Of a DNA stretch of 64,000 nucleotides, positions 32,557 to 42,520 are shown piece after piece. This DNA is from Planktothricoides raciborskii GIHE-MW2 (lineage in GTDB: Bacteria; Cyanobacteriota; Cyanobacteriia; Cyanobacteriales; Laspinemataceae): positions 3,397,001 to 3,461,000 of the forward strand of contig NZ_CP159837.1 of assembly GCF_040564635.1 (NCBI RefSeq). Reading direction: 5' to 3'. Made by a program: the position numbers and the translations under genes. The notes beneath the pieces were generated by a model, which worked only from the letters and a program-made list of their open reading frames with translations, made no database searches and was not told the origin of the DNA. How positions within the stretch are numbered: position 1 is the stretch's first letter; the number at the start of each line of letters is the position of its first letter.

Positions 32557-34683
32557 ATGTTTACTGACTTTGGCACAGATATATCTAGTCCAGCCTACGG
32601 GGAATCCCCTGACCAGAATTTTAGCTTGATGATGGCTCAAATCCTGTTGAATCAACCTAATGATTTGAACCGGGCGTCGTCAATTGTTGAACTAATCAGA
32701 AATACCTTTAATGTAGACTGCTGCTTGATGGCAGTAGAGAGGAGCTTTGAGGAACCGATCCCATCAAAGATTGACTGGTATGTCAGCACGTCATCACAAA
32801 TTCAAGAACGGTTTGGCTCAGAAGTAGCATCTTTGCCGTGTGAGGATGATTTGCAACTTGATTTGCAGCCTTTGTGGGATGCAATAGTGGCAGAACCCGA
32901 TGGAGTTTTGATTTCTCAAGCTCAGGCAGTGTTTTCTGAGTTGGGGGTATCCAACTGGTTATCGCAGCTTGAAGGGTCATTGATCGCGATCGCGGCTCCC
33001 CCCAATCGACCTGTGGTTGGAGGCTTGGTGCTGATCGCTATGCAACCATTATTATGGACGGAAACAAAGATGCAACAGCTTAACGAAGTGTCAAGCCAAG
33101 TGGCGATCGCCATTGCCAATTTGGATCAACAGAGGACAATTAGTTCTTACAAAGAAAAAGTGACATCCATTCGTCAGCAACAAAACTTAATCCATCAGAT
33201 GACAATGGCGATTCATCACTGGAGTGACTTAGATCAAATTCTACTTATGGCGATTGATAAACTGGTGGACTCGTTAGCAGTTGAAAAAGGGTTGATTTTA
33301 CTCCTTAAATATCAAGATCCTCTATATAAAAGCCGTAACATAAGTCAGGGTGCTAAACAGAAAGGACGCAGCAAACGAGTCCCTAGAGCGAAAGTGGTAG
33401 TGGTTTGTCAAAGTGGTTTGGCTGTTGTTAAAGAAACAGATGAAGCGGAAAAGGATCGATCTTTTGTCCCTGATTCTATAGTCAATGAGTCTTTAGTCAA
33501 TGAGTCTTTTTGGCTGTCTGATTGTCCCTGGTGCCAACAAGCTTTTCTCAACGCCCCAGAGCCGATCAATCTACCCAATCTCACCGAGGAGTCTGCTGAC
33601 CGGGAAAATTACCCGAAAACGATGTTCAAAATTTTTGATCTAGAGCGGATGCGATCGGGTATTAATGTGCCGATTATCGCCCTGAGTAGTGGGGGTAGCG
33701 GTAATACGATTTTAGGGTTTTTAGTGTTGCAAAATTCCAGCGATCGCCCGTGGTCTGCGGAAGAGTTAAAAATTTTAGAATTAGTCGGCACTCAACTAGG
33801 CAATGCGATTTTACAAAATCAAACTTTGCACCAAGTTCAAGCCTTAGTAGAAGACCGCAATGCTCAACTGAAGCGAGCGATGGAAGTGCAAGCCAAACTT
33901 TACGAACTGACCCGCCAACAACTTGACCAACTGCGACGCTTAAATGAGGTGAAAGATGAATTTCTTGATACTCTCAACCATGAGTTAAAAACTCCCCTGG
34001 CGACCATGCGGATGGCGATCGAAAATTTACGCCGTCCCGGGATTTCCCCCGAACGCCAAGCCATGTATTTGGACATGATGCAATCCCAATTAAATCGGGA
34101 AACCAAATTGGTCAATGACTTACTCAAGTTGCGGGAATTAGAGTTTCGCAACTCTACTATCCAACTAGAAATGCTCGATTTGCAACCATTTTTGCGCGGT
34201 TTAGCAGATAATTTCCGGCAAACCTGGTCTGATAAAGAATTAACCCTCTCTTTACGCTTAGAAAAAAAACCCCTGAAAATTCAAACCGATCCCAAAAATC
34301 TGGAACACGCGATCGTGGAACTGCTTACCAACGCCGGGAAATACTCAGATCCCGCAACCAATGTTGATTTGCAGGTCATGCAGCACATAGAAACAGGCTC
34401 GGTTGTGATTAAAGTCACCAATATTGGCGCCGGGATCTTTCCAGCGGATCTACCTAATATTTTCGACAAGTTTCGGCGCGGTCAAGGGATGACCCAAAAA
34501 GCGGTAGCCGGCACCGGATTAGGTTTAGCCTTGGTCAAGTCATTGATTTCTCACTTAAATGGCACCATCACCGTCACCAGTGAGTCCTTACAGCCCCCGG
34601 AAAATGCCGATGATGATTCGGTGCCTTGGGAAACCTGCTTTACCGTCACTTTGCCCCAGCAACTTAAACGACCAGAACTCTAA
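32557..34683 (+). CDS. GAF-domain sensor histidine kinase
   Basis: A 708-residue soluble sensor kinase. Two GAF-like domains (about 20-190 and 215-430) are joined by a helical linker. A HisKA dimerisation domain follows, with phospho-acceptor His475 (NHELKTPLATMR), and a HATPase domain with N box ELLTNAGKYS, G1-like GAGIFPADLPNIFDKF and G2 GTGLGLALVKSL. A 17-base element gives tandem DSIVNESLVNES (about residue 307). No membrane helix, so the signal is probably cytoplasmic (light, redox or small molecule). No response regulator is adjacent. Confidence 0.88.
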   Translation: MFTDFGTDISSPAYGESPDQNFSLMMAQILLNQPNDLNRASSIVELIRNTFNVDCCLMAVERSFEEPIPSKIDWYVSTSSQIQERFGSEVASLPCEDDLQLDLQPLWDAIVAEPDGVLISQAQAVFSELGVSNWLSQLEGSLIAIAAPPNRPVVGGLVLIAMQPLLWTETKMQQLNEVSSQVAIAIANLDQQRTISSYKEKVTSIRQQQNLIHQMTMAIHHWSDLDQILLMAIDKLVDSLAVEKGLILLLKYQDPLYKSRNISQGAKQKGRSKRVPRAKVVVVCQSGLAVVKETDEAEKDRSFVPDSIVNESLVNESFWLSDCPWCQQAFLNAPEPINLPNLTEESADRENYPKTMFKIFDLERMRSGINVPIIALSSGGSGNTILGFLVLQNSSDRPWSAEELKILELVGTQLGNAILQNQTLHQVQALVEDRNAQLKRAMEVQAKLYELTRQQLDQLRRLNEVKDEFLDTLNHELKTPLATMRMAIENLRRPGISPERQAMYLDMMQSQLNRETKLVNDLLKLRELEFRNSTIQLEMLDLQPFLRGLADNFRQTWSDKELTLSLRLEKKPLKIQTDPKNLEHAIVELLTNAGKYSDPATNVDLQVMQHIETGSVVIKVTNIGAGIFPADLPNIFDKFRRGQGMTQKAVAGTGLGLALVKSLISHLNGTITVTSESLQPPENADDDSVPWETCFTVTLPQQLKRPEL

Positions 34684-34690
34684 GGGAACT

Positions 34691-34762
34691 TTCAGGCAAT
34701 GGTTCGGGCAATGGTTCGGGCAATGCTTCAGGCAATGGTTCGGGCAATGGTTCGGGCAATGG
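34691..34762. repeat. 12-bp tandem repeat TTCGGGCAATGG, six units
   Basis: Six consecutive 12-bp units (two start TTCAGG, one ends GC), starting 8 bases after the histidine kinase stop. It is non-coding. Confidence 0.9.
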
Positions 34763-34875
34763 TTGGCTTGGACATTCAGCATCACCAAACCCCATCAATT
34801 TTAGCGAGTTAGAAGTTAGCTGACTCGCTTTTGGTTGCCTGACTATGGCAAACTACTGAATGTCCCCGTGGTGCT

Positions 34876-36576
34876 GTGATTTCCCAAGCCCAAAGAATGC
34901 TCACAAATTCTACTCCAAAAACCTTCCGCTGGCAAAAAACTCAATATTCTCCCTTAGATCGGCAACGAGAAGTCTTTAGCGCTGCCGGATATTTTCTCTT
35001 TTGTTTGTGGTTGGATAAAAAACTGGGCAGAAATTCCCCGCAAATTAGACAAAAGCGTGCTCAGTGGTTAGTTCAAAAGCTTTTAGATTTAGGTCCGACA
35101 TTTATTAAAATTGGCCAAGCTTTGTCCACTCGCGCCGATATCCTGCCCTTGGAATATGTGCGAGCCTTGAGTTCCCTGCAAGATAAAGTCCCGGAATTCA
35201 GTGGCAATGAGGCGATCGCCCTGATCGAATCAGAATTCGGCAGTTCCATTTATTCCCTATATCGGGATTTTAAGGACCGTCCGATCGCCGCTGCCAGTTT
35301 AGGACAGGTTCACCTCGCCCAACTCCACACCGGACAAGATGTGGTGGTCAAAGTCCAACGTCCGGGATTACAAGAACTCTTTCAATTAGATTTTCAAGCC
35401 TTGGGCAAACTCTTGCGGTTTTGTCGTCGCTGGTTGCCTTGGACAAGAATCTATAACTTAGAAGCAATTTATGATGAATTTTTTAATATTCTGTATCTAG
35501 AAATTGACTATGTACAAGAAGCAAAAAATGCCGAAAAATTTGCTATTAATTTTAAAGACTATCCCGAAATTATTGTGCCTAAAATTTACTGGGAAAGAAC
35601 CAATACGAAAATTTTAACTATTGAATATCTCCCAGGGATTAAAATTGATGACCGGGAAACGATTGAAAAATTTGGCTTAAATCCCCAAAAAATTAATCAG
35701 ATTGGCATTTGTTGCTACCTGAAACAAATCTTGATTGATGGCTTCTTTCAAGCGGATCCTCATCCGGGCAACATGGCCTTAACCCCCCAAGGACAAATCA
35801 TTTTTTACGACTTCGGCATGATGTCGGAAGTCAACGCTCTGAATAAAGAAGAGATGATTAAAACATTTTTTGCCGTTCTCAGAAAAGATACGGATGAGGT
35901 GATTACCACCCTGATTAATATGGGACTAATTGAGCGGGTTTCGGATATGAGGCCAGTCCGTCGCATGATTACTTTTTTATTAGATAAGTTTACAGAAAAA
36001 CCGATTGATTTTCAGGCATTTGGCGAGATTAAAGGGGAGCTTTATGCGATGTTTGAACAGCAGCCATTTCGCCTGCCTGCCCAGATGACTTTTATTTTAA
36101 AAGCCTTAACCACCCTGGATGGGCTGGCACGGTCTTTAGATCCACAATATAATTTAGTGGCAGCGGCTCAACCGTTTGTCAAGAGTATTACGGCATCCCA
36201 GGGACGGAGTAATCTGATTCAAGAACTGACGAAGCAAACTCGTAATTTTATTCAGTATAAATTACAACAACCCAATGCCACTGAACGGGTGATCCGCCGC
36301 TTAGAAGAGCGGATCGCCCAGGGAGAACTGGAGCTACAAGTCCGCTCTATGGAGAGCGATCGCGTCCTCAGACGAATTAGTCTGGGAATAAAAACCCTGA
36401 TTTATGCTTGTTTAACCGGATTTAGCTTCTTAGGGGGTGCTGTATTAGTGGTAGGTAATTTTAAATCTTGGGCAATTTTTGCCTTTACACTTTGTGCTCT
36501 ATGTTTCTTGTTGCTGTTACGCTCTTTAAGCGCTTTAGCTTTGCGGGAAAAACTCGATCAAATGATAGAAAAATAG
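34876..36576 (+). CDS. ABC1/UbiB-family atypical kinase
   Basis: A 566-residue ADCK/UbiB protein kinase-like ATPase. Family motifs are clear: KxGQ-type FIKIGQALSTRADILP (about 73-88), Ala-rich AAASLGQVHLA (about 137-147), VVVKVQRPG, ADPHPGNMALTPQG and the metal-binding DFGMMSE. Two C-terminal membrane helices (about 507-560) anchor it. Such proteins support quinone or isoprenoid lipid metabolism and stress responses in cyanobacteria and plastids. The GTG at 34876 is used; an ATG lies 7 codons downstream. Confidence 0.9.
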   Translation: MISQAQRMLTNSTPKTFRWQKTQYSPLDRQREVFSAAGYFLFCLWLDKKLGRNSPQIRQKRAQWLVQKLLDLGPTFIKIGQALSTRADILPLEYVRALSSLQDKVPEFSGNEAIALIESEFGSSIYSLYRDFKDRPIAAASLGQVHLAQLHTGQDVVVKVQRPGLQELFQLDFQALGKLLRFCRRWLPWTRIYNLEAIYDEFFNILYLEIDYVQEAKNAEKFAINFKDYPEIIVPKIYWERTNTKILTIEYLPGIKIDDRETIEKFGLNPQKINQIGICCYLKQILIDGFFQADPHPGNMALTPQGQIIFYDFGMMSEVNALNKEEMIKTFFAVLRKDTDEVITTLINMGLIERVSDMRPVRRMITFLLDKFTEKPIDFQAFGEIKGELYAMFEQQPFRLPAQMTFILKALTTLDGLARSLDPQYNLVAAAQPFVKSITASQGRSNLIQELTKQTRNFIQYKLQQPNATERVIRRLEERIAQGELELQVRSMESDRVLRRISLGIKTLIYACLTGFSFLGGAVLVVGNFKSWAIFAFTLCALCFLLLLRSLSALALREKLDQMIEK

Positions 36577-36904
36577 CCAGATTTCCCAGGGGGCGATTTT
36601 TTCGGTGTTTCCGGGGAAAAATCATCGGTCTGAGTGGATGGGCAGCTTTCAGCGATCGCACGCACCTTGCTCAGGCGAGGGAATCGCCCAGGCTCAAAGC
36701 AGACCCACCAATTGTTGTTCACCGAAAAATGTTAAACTTTGTAATATATATCCGGTCGGATTTAGGGTGCTTCTCATAAATTTCTCACTGTTTGATAGCT
36801 GTTTGATCACTGTTTGATCGCTGTTTCATCATTGCTTTGCTCTCGGCCTCGCCACTACCGCAACCATCTTATCGATATAACCCTTAAATCACCAGAACCC
36901 ACTC
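36577..36904. other. Intergenic region with an 11-bp tandem repeat
   Basis: No gene supported. Four units of CTGTTTGATCA (with changes) occupy 36788-36831, about 75 bases upstream of the giant kinase gene. Confidence 0.6.
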
Positions 36905-39900
36905 ATGCTAAATCTACCCGGTTATCAGATTCTTGAGCAAATTTACGACAGTCACAAGTCTCGCGTGTACAAAGGCTGCCGCGATGAAGACAGTCAGCCT
37001 GTGATCCTGAAATTACTCAAACAAGATTATCCCACCCCAAAGGATATCAGTAGATATCAACAAGAATTTGAGATTCTATATAATTTAAATATCGACAGTG
37101 TTGTCCAAGCCTACGCCCTCAAATCCTATCAAAATACTTTAGTGATTGTTTTGGAGGACTTTGGCGGGATTTCCTTGAGTGATTACTTGCAAACACAACA
37201 TTTTACCCTAGAACAATTTTTCCCATTAGCAATCAAAATTACTGAAACTATCGGGGAAATTCATGGGGCTCATGTAATTCATAAGGATCTTAATCCTTCC
37301 AATATTGTCTGGAATCAAGCTACCAATGAAATCAAAATTATTGACTTTGGCATTTCTAGCAGAATTGCTGAACCGACCAATGGCAGTAAACCAACCGCAA
37401 CAACTTTAGAGGGGACGATCATCTATATGTCTCCAGAGCAAACCGGACGGATGAATCGAAGTGTGGACTATCGCACCGATTTTTATTCTCTGGGGATGAC
37501 TTTTTATGAAATGCTGACTGGGCAATTGCCTTTTCAAATCACCGACCTCACGGATCATATCGAGTTGGTACATTGTCATATTGCTAAACAGCCAGTGCCT
37601 GCCCACAAAATTAATCCAGATATCCCGAAATCGGTGTCAGATATTATCCTCAAATTATTGGCGAAAACCCCTGAAGAAAGATATCAAAGTGCGTGGGGTC
37701 TGCGAGAAGATTTAGCCCGCTGTTTAAGAGAAATAGAAAATTCTGGGGCGATCGCCGAGTTTACTTTGGGAACCCAAGATATTTCAGAACAGTTTCATCT
37801 ACCCCAAAAACTCTATGGCCGAGAATTAGAAATTAAAACCCTGCTTAATGCATTTGACCGAGTGGTTCAGGGAGAAAAATCCCTGGTGATCCTTTCTGGA
37901 GAAACCGGAATTGGCAAGTCATCATTGGTGCAAGAAATTTATCAATCAATTACCCAAAAGCAAGGTTATTTACTGACCGGCAAATTCGCTGCCAATCAGC
38001 CGGAACGGTCAGACAGTGCCAGACCCCCCGGAAGATCCCTCCAGGGAATTCCCCAAGCTTTTGCTGGGTTAATTCGGCAACTCCTGACCGAAAGTCAAGC
38101 CCAACTGAACCACTGGCAAACTAAACTCAGGGAAGTTTTGGCCGATCAAGTCCAAATCATCATGGAGATCATTCCCGAATTAAAACTGATGCTGAATCAG
38201 CCAGAGAATCCTCTCACCATTGACCCCAATTACCTTACCGATTCCCCGGAAATTGAAGGTGATCTCACGGGCAATCTGTATCGGGAGCAGATGGATCGAG
38301 TCTGGTTAAATTTTATTCGGGTATTTTGCCATCAAGCGCATCCCCTGGTGATTTTTCTGGACGAGATCCACTGGGCTGAGTCAGGAATTTTGAAACTGCT
38401 GGAGATGATTATGCTCGATCCCGAAATCGAGCATCTTTTGCTGATCTTGGCTTATCGAGAGTATGAAACCGTAGAAACCCGTGAAATGCCCCTGGATGGT
38501 TTCCATCAATATTTAGAAACCCTTCAGCAAGCACAGATTAGAATTGATTACCTCAGACTTAATCCCTTAACTTATGAGCAAATTATCAATTTGATGGCCG
38601 AAACCTTGCAGCAACACGATGATTCGGTCAAGTCTTTGGCCGGAATTGTCTTCTGGAAAACAGCGGGAATCCCTTGTTTAGTCCGGCAATTTCTCAAAAC
38701 CTTGTATGAAGAAAAATTACTGAAATTTGAATATCACAAATCCCCAGGGAAAACTGTACAAAAGCCGCGCTGGACATGGGACATTGAACAAGTAAAATCC
38801 ATAGAACTTGCCAATGCAATATCGGAATTGCCCGTTTATCAGTTGAGGAAATTACCAGAAGCCACTCAACAAGTGTTACATTTAGCCGCTTGTTTGGGTA
38901 ATTCGTTTGATTTACAGACTTTATCGCGGCTTTATGAAAAACCTATTCGAGAAACTTTTGAGGTTCTTTGGCCGGGAATTCAAGAAGGGTTTATTTTGCC
39001 TCAGTCAGAACTGGAAACCATCGAGATAGAAGCCCATGATACTTTTTTGTTGTTTGAGGAATTTAAATTTTGTTCTCATCGAGTCCAACAAGCTGCTTCG
39101 GAAATGATTGAAAAGGAGGAAATTCAGAAAAAAATTAATTTAAAAATTGGCAATTTTCTCAAATCTCAAAATTTAATTAACTCTAAAAAGCAGTTGTTTC
39201 AAATTGTAGAAAATTTAAATAATGCCAAAGATTTGATTGTCGATCGAAGCGATCAAATTGAGTTAGCCGAGTTAAATTTAAAAGCAGCTAAATCCAGCAA
39301 AGCCCAGAACGATTATGATCTCGCCAGAGAATACTTAACCAATGCCCGGTTTTTCTTGAACCCGGACAACTGCTGGGAAAATCATTATGAGTTGGCGATC
39401 GATCTCTATAAAATGTTCGCCGAAGTGGAATTAGCCACCGACCGATTTGATCAAGCTGAAGATCATCTCTATTTGCTGATTGAAAAATTAAAGTATCCCA
39501 TAGAAAAATCAGAAATAGCTTACCAGATCATCCAACATTACTGGCAAGTGTCTAAACATAAACAAGCGATTCTTTTAGGCAGAAAAGCTTTGAAATGGTT
39601 GGGAATAGAAATCCCCAATTCAGAAGAAGATATTTGCCAGCAAATTACTGAGGAAGTTCACCGGATAAATAAGTATTTATCCAGTCGGTCGATTGAAAAT
39701 TTGATTAGTCAAGATCCGCCAATTAATTTAGCCAAACAAATGCTAATTAAATTATTGACTACCTTGTCTTTAGCCGCGAAACCCATCAGTCAAAACTTAT
39801 TTGACTTGCTGATCGTCCTATCGGTGCATTTGAGTGTGCAATATGGTCATCTCCCAGAATCTGCTTATGCTTATGCGGCTTATAGCGTGATTTTAGCGGC

Positions 39901-42466
39901 GGTATTTGACGATGATCGCTCCAGCCATGAGTTTGGGGAACTGGCGTTTAGCTTGAGCAAAAAGCTGCACGATCCCATATGCCAATGCTTAACCTACAAT
40001 TTGTATGCGAATGCCATCAGTATTTGGTTTAAGCCCATCAGTTTTGCCAATTCTATTAATACTCAGGGATATGAAATTGCCCGCGAAGCGAGAGATTTAG
40101 GATTAGCACGAGATTTCTTGATGAATCAATGTGTGAACTATTTCTATCAAGGAAAATTTTTGGCTCACTTGATGGCCGATTTAAATCACTGTCTTGAATT
40201 GAATTATAGTGGTTCTAGCCGGTGGACTACCGAGTCCATTTTAGCCAGTGAGATGGCGATCGCAAACTTAACCGGACAAACCAGCGATCAATTCACCTTT
40301 GCCACCAGGAAATATAGTGAAGATGAATATTTAAACTCGGAAAATTACCACCAAGATTTAGCCGGAGTGTCTTTGTATAAACTGTATAAAATGCAGATTT
40401 TATACTTGTATGAAGATTACAAAAACGCATTAAAATTAGCTGAAAATTTAGAAAAACTTATTAATTATTTACGAGGTACTATTGCTAAATTTGAGTATAT
40501 TTTCTATTACTCACTGATTTTATCCAGTTTATATAAAAAAGTTTCTGACGACCAAAAAGTAAACTTTTTAATGCGGTTAGTCAATTACCAGAAGATCCTA
40601 AAAAAATGGGAGCAAAACTGTCCAGATAATTTTCGCGCCAAATTTTTATTAGTCAAAGCCGAAATAGCTCGAATCAACGGAAATATAGTTGAGGCGATGA
40701 ATTCCTACGATTATGCGATTCAATTAGTTCAAGGCCATGAATATATCCAAATCAGAGCTTTGGCAGATGAACTCGCCGCTAAGTTTTGGCTAGAACAAAA
40801 AAAAGAAGCTTTTGCCACCCTGTATCTAGAAAAAGCTCGCGCTTGTTACCAAATTTGGGGTGCCAAACGGAAGGTAGAGGACTTAGAGTCAAAATATGCC
40901 GCATTCTTGCCGATGAACCCGGCAGAGAAAGCCAAGGTGATCGATCAAATCAAACCCTCTAGTACCTTGTCTAGTCCTTTAGTGAGTACCCTATCCCGTA
41001 CCACCACTTATATGTCATCGAATAGCGAGGTGGCAATTCTGGATTTGGCAACGGTGATGAAAGCATCCCAAGCGATTTCCCAGGAAATTGTTTTGGACAA
41101 ATTGCTAGAAAAATTAATGAAAATTCTGATGGAAAATGCCGGGGCGCAGAAAGGCTTTCTCATTTTGGAAAGTCAAGGTAAACTGCTGATTGAAGCGGCA
41201 GGAACTATGGTGACAGATACCCTAAAAGAATCCAGCATTCCTGACCTCACGATTCAGGTGTTGCAGTCAATTTATATCGAAGAAAGTGACCCAGAAGCCG
41301 CGAAGATACCAATGGCAATTGTTAACTATGTAGCCCGGACTAAAGAAAATGTGGTTTTGCGTGATGCCACTCAATTGGGCAAAGAATTTTCTGCCTTAGA
41401 AGAGTCTTCATCCATTACGGATCTGTACCGACAATTTATCAATGATCCTTATCTACAAAAATATCAGACCAAGTCAATTCTCTGTGCGCCTTTGATGAGT
41501 AAAGGAGAACTTTATGGCATTATCTATATGGAAAATAATTTGACGCCAGGGGCTTTTACTCCCGATCGCCTGGAAATGTTAAATTTGCTTTCCAGTCAAG
41601 CGGCGATTTCTATTGAAAATTCTCGCTACTATACGGAGATGGCGGCATTAAATAAAGCTTATGAACGCTTTGTTCCCCGTCAGTTTCTCCATTTCTTAAA
41701 AAAGAAAAGTATCGTAGATGTTCAGTTAGGGGATAATGTCCAACAGGAGATGTCGGTGTTATTTTCTGATATTCGGGCTTTTACCACCCTTTCGGAAAGT
41801 TTAACCCCCGCAGAAAATTTTAAGTTTATTAATTCTTATTTAAGTAGTATGGAACCCGCGATCGTGGAGAATAACGGGTTTATTGATAAATATATTGGCG
41901 ATGCGATTATGGCCTTGTTCCCTGGTGGAGCCGATGATTCCGTGGAAGCAGCAATTTCTATGCTCAGACGCCTTTGGGAATATAATCAAGGACGAGAAAG
42001 GGCTGGTTATGTACCGATTGAAATTGGCATCGGTATCAATACCGGGGATTTGATGTTGGGCACCGTGGGGGGCAATTCCCGCATGGATAGTACGGTGATT
42101 AGTGATGCGGTTAATTTAGCTTCTCGTTTAGAAGGTTTAACAAAAATCTATGGGGTGTCGTTGTTAATTTCCCATCAGACTTTTTTACGTTTGTCTAATG
42201 CCACGAATTATAATATTCGGATTATTGAGCGGTTAAAAGTTAAAGGCAAGTCCCATGAAGTAGCTGTGTTTGAGGTGTTTGATGGTGATGAACCCGAATT
42301 GCGCGAACAAAAGTTGATGACATCCAGTTTATTTGAAGAGGCATTGATGCTGTATTATCGTAAGGCTTATCAGGAAGCGGAAAAGTTATTTCAAGATTGT
42401 TTACGCCAATGTCCGAAGGATCGGGCGATTCGGGTTTATCTGGAACGTTGTCAATCTAATTTGTAG
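36905..42466 (+). CDS. Giant Ser/Thr kinase - AAA ATPase - GAF - adenylyl cyclase
   Basis: An 1853-residue signalling protein. The kinase domain (about 5-275) has catalytic HKDLNPSN and IDFGISS. A STAND/AAA-like ATPase has Walker A GETGIGKSS (about 330-338) and IFLDEIHWAE. A long TPR-like helical region spans about 750-1340, a GAF domain 1380-1580 and a class III cyclase 1600-1790. Metal Asp1622 and Asp1666 and the adenylyl-selecting Lys1662 (IDKYIGD) and Asp1734 (VISDAVN) are present, so cAMP is predicted. Such kinase-ATPase-GAF proteins in cyanobacteria more often end in a histidine kinase. The last 60 residues are TPR-like. Confidence 0.88.
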   Translation: MLNLPGYQILEQIYDSHKSRVYKGCRDEDSQPVILKLLKQDYPTPKDISRYQQEFEILYNLNIDSVVQAYALKSYQNTLVIVLEDFGGISLSDYLQTQHFTLEQFFPLAIKITETIGEIHGAHVIHKDLNPSNIVWNQATNEIKIIDFGISSRIAEPTNGSKPTATTLEGTIIYMSPEQTGRMNRSVDYRTDFYSLGMTFYEMLTGQLPFQITDLTDHIELVHCHIAKQPVPAHKINPDIPKSVSDIILKLLAKTPEERYQSAWGLREDLARCLREIENSGAIAEFTLGTQDISEQFHLPQKLYGRELEIKTLLNAFDRVVQGEKSLVILSGETGIGKSSLVQEIYQSITQKQGYLLTGKFAANQPERSDSARPPGRSLQGIPQAFAGLIRQLLTESQAQLNHWQTKLREVLADQVQIIMEIIPELKLMLNQPENPLTIDPNYLTDSPEIEGDLTGNLYREQMDRVWLNFIRVFCHQAHPLVIFLDEIHWAESGILKLLEMIMLDPEIEHLLLILAYREYETVETREMPLDGFHQYLETLQQAQIRIDYLRLNPLTYEQIINLMAETLQQHDDSVKSLAGIVFWKTAGIPCLVRQFLKTLYEEKLLKFEYHKSPGKTVQKPRWTWDIEQVKSIELANAISELPVYQLRKLPEATQQVLHLAACLGNSFDLQTLSRLYEKPIRETFEVLWPGIQEGFILPQSELETIEIEAHDTFLLFEEFKFCSHRVQQAASEMIEKEEIQKKINLKIGNFLKSQNLINSKKQLFQIVENLNNAKDLIVDRSDQIELAELNLKAAKSSKAQNDYDLAREYLTNARFFLNPDNCWENHYELAIDLYKMFAEVELATDRFDQAEDHLYLLIEKLKYPIEKSEIAYQIIQHYWQVSKHKQAILLGRKALKWLGIEIPNSEEDICQQITEEVHRINKYLSSRSIENLISQDPPINLAKQMLIKLLTTLSLAAKPISQNLFDLLIVLSVHLSVQYGHLPESAYAYAAYSVILAAVFDDDRSSHEFGELAFSLSKKLHDPICQCLTYNLYANAISIWFKPISFANSINTQGYEIAREARDLGLARDFLMNQCVNYFYQGKFLAHLMADLNHCLELNYSGSSRWTTESILASEMAIANLTGQTSDQFTFATRKYSEDEYLNSENYHQDLAGVSLYKLYKMQILYLYEDYKNALKLAENLEKLINYLRGTIAKFEYIFYYSLILSSLYKKVSDDQKVNFLMRLVNYQKILKKWEQNCPDNFRAKFLLVKAEIARINGNIVEAMNSYDYAIQLVQGHEYIQIRALADELAAKFWLEQKKEAFATLYLEKARACYQIWGAKRKVEDLESKYAAFLPMNPAEKAKVIDQIKPSSTLSSPLVSTLSRTTTYMSSNSEVAILDLATVMKASQAISQEIVLDKLLEKLMKILMENAGAQKGFLILESQGKLLIEAAGTMVTDTLKESSIPDLTIQVLQSIYIEESDPEAAKIPMAIVNYVARTKENVVLRDATQLGKEFSALEESSSITDLYRQFINDPYLQKYQTKSILCAPLMSKGELYGIIYMENNLTPGAFTPDRLEMLNLLSSQAAISIENSRYYTEMAALNKAYERFVPRQFLHFLKKKSIVDVQLGDNVQQEMSVLFSDIRAFTTLSESLTPAENFKFINSYLSSMEPAIVENNGFIDKYIGDAIMALFPGGADDSVEAAISMLRRLWEYNQGRERAGYVPIEIGIGINTGDLMLGTVGGNSRMDSTVISDAVNLASRLEGLTKIYGVSLLISHQTFLRLSNATNYNIRIIERLKVKGKSHEVAVFEVFDGDEPELREQKLMTSSLFEEALMLYYRKAYQEAEKLFQDCLRQCPKDRAIRVYLERCQSNL

Positions 42467-42520
42467 CGGGTTTTGGCGTTATAGCTTTTTCAAGATTTGC
42501 AAGGTAAGGAGTTTAAGGGC

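Noticed and set aside
34588-34788. Minus-strand frame encoding NHCPNHCLK repeats, looking like a metal-binding peptide
   Set aside because: It is only the translation of the 12-bp tandem repeat after the histidine kinase gene and the antisense of that gene.
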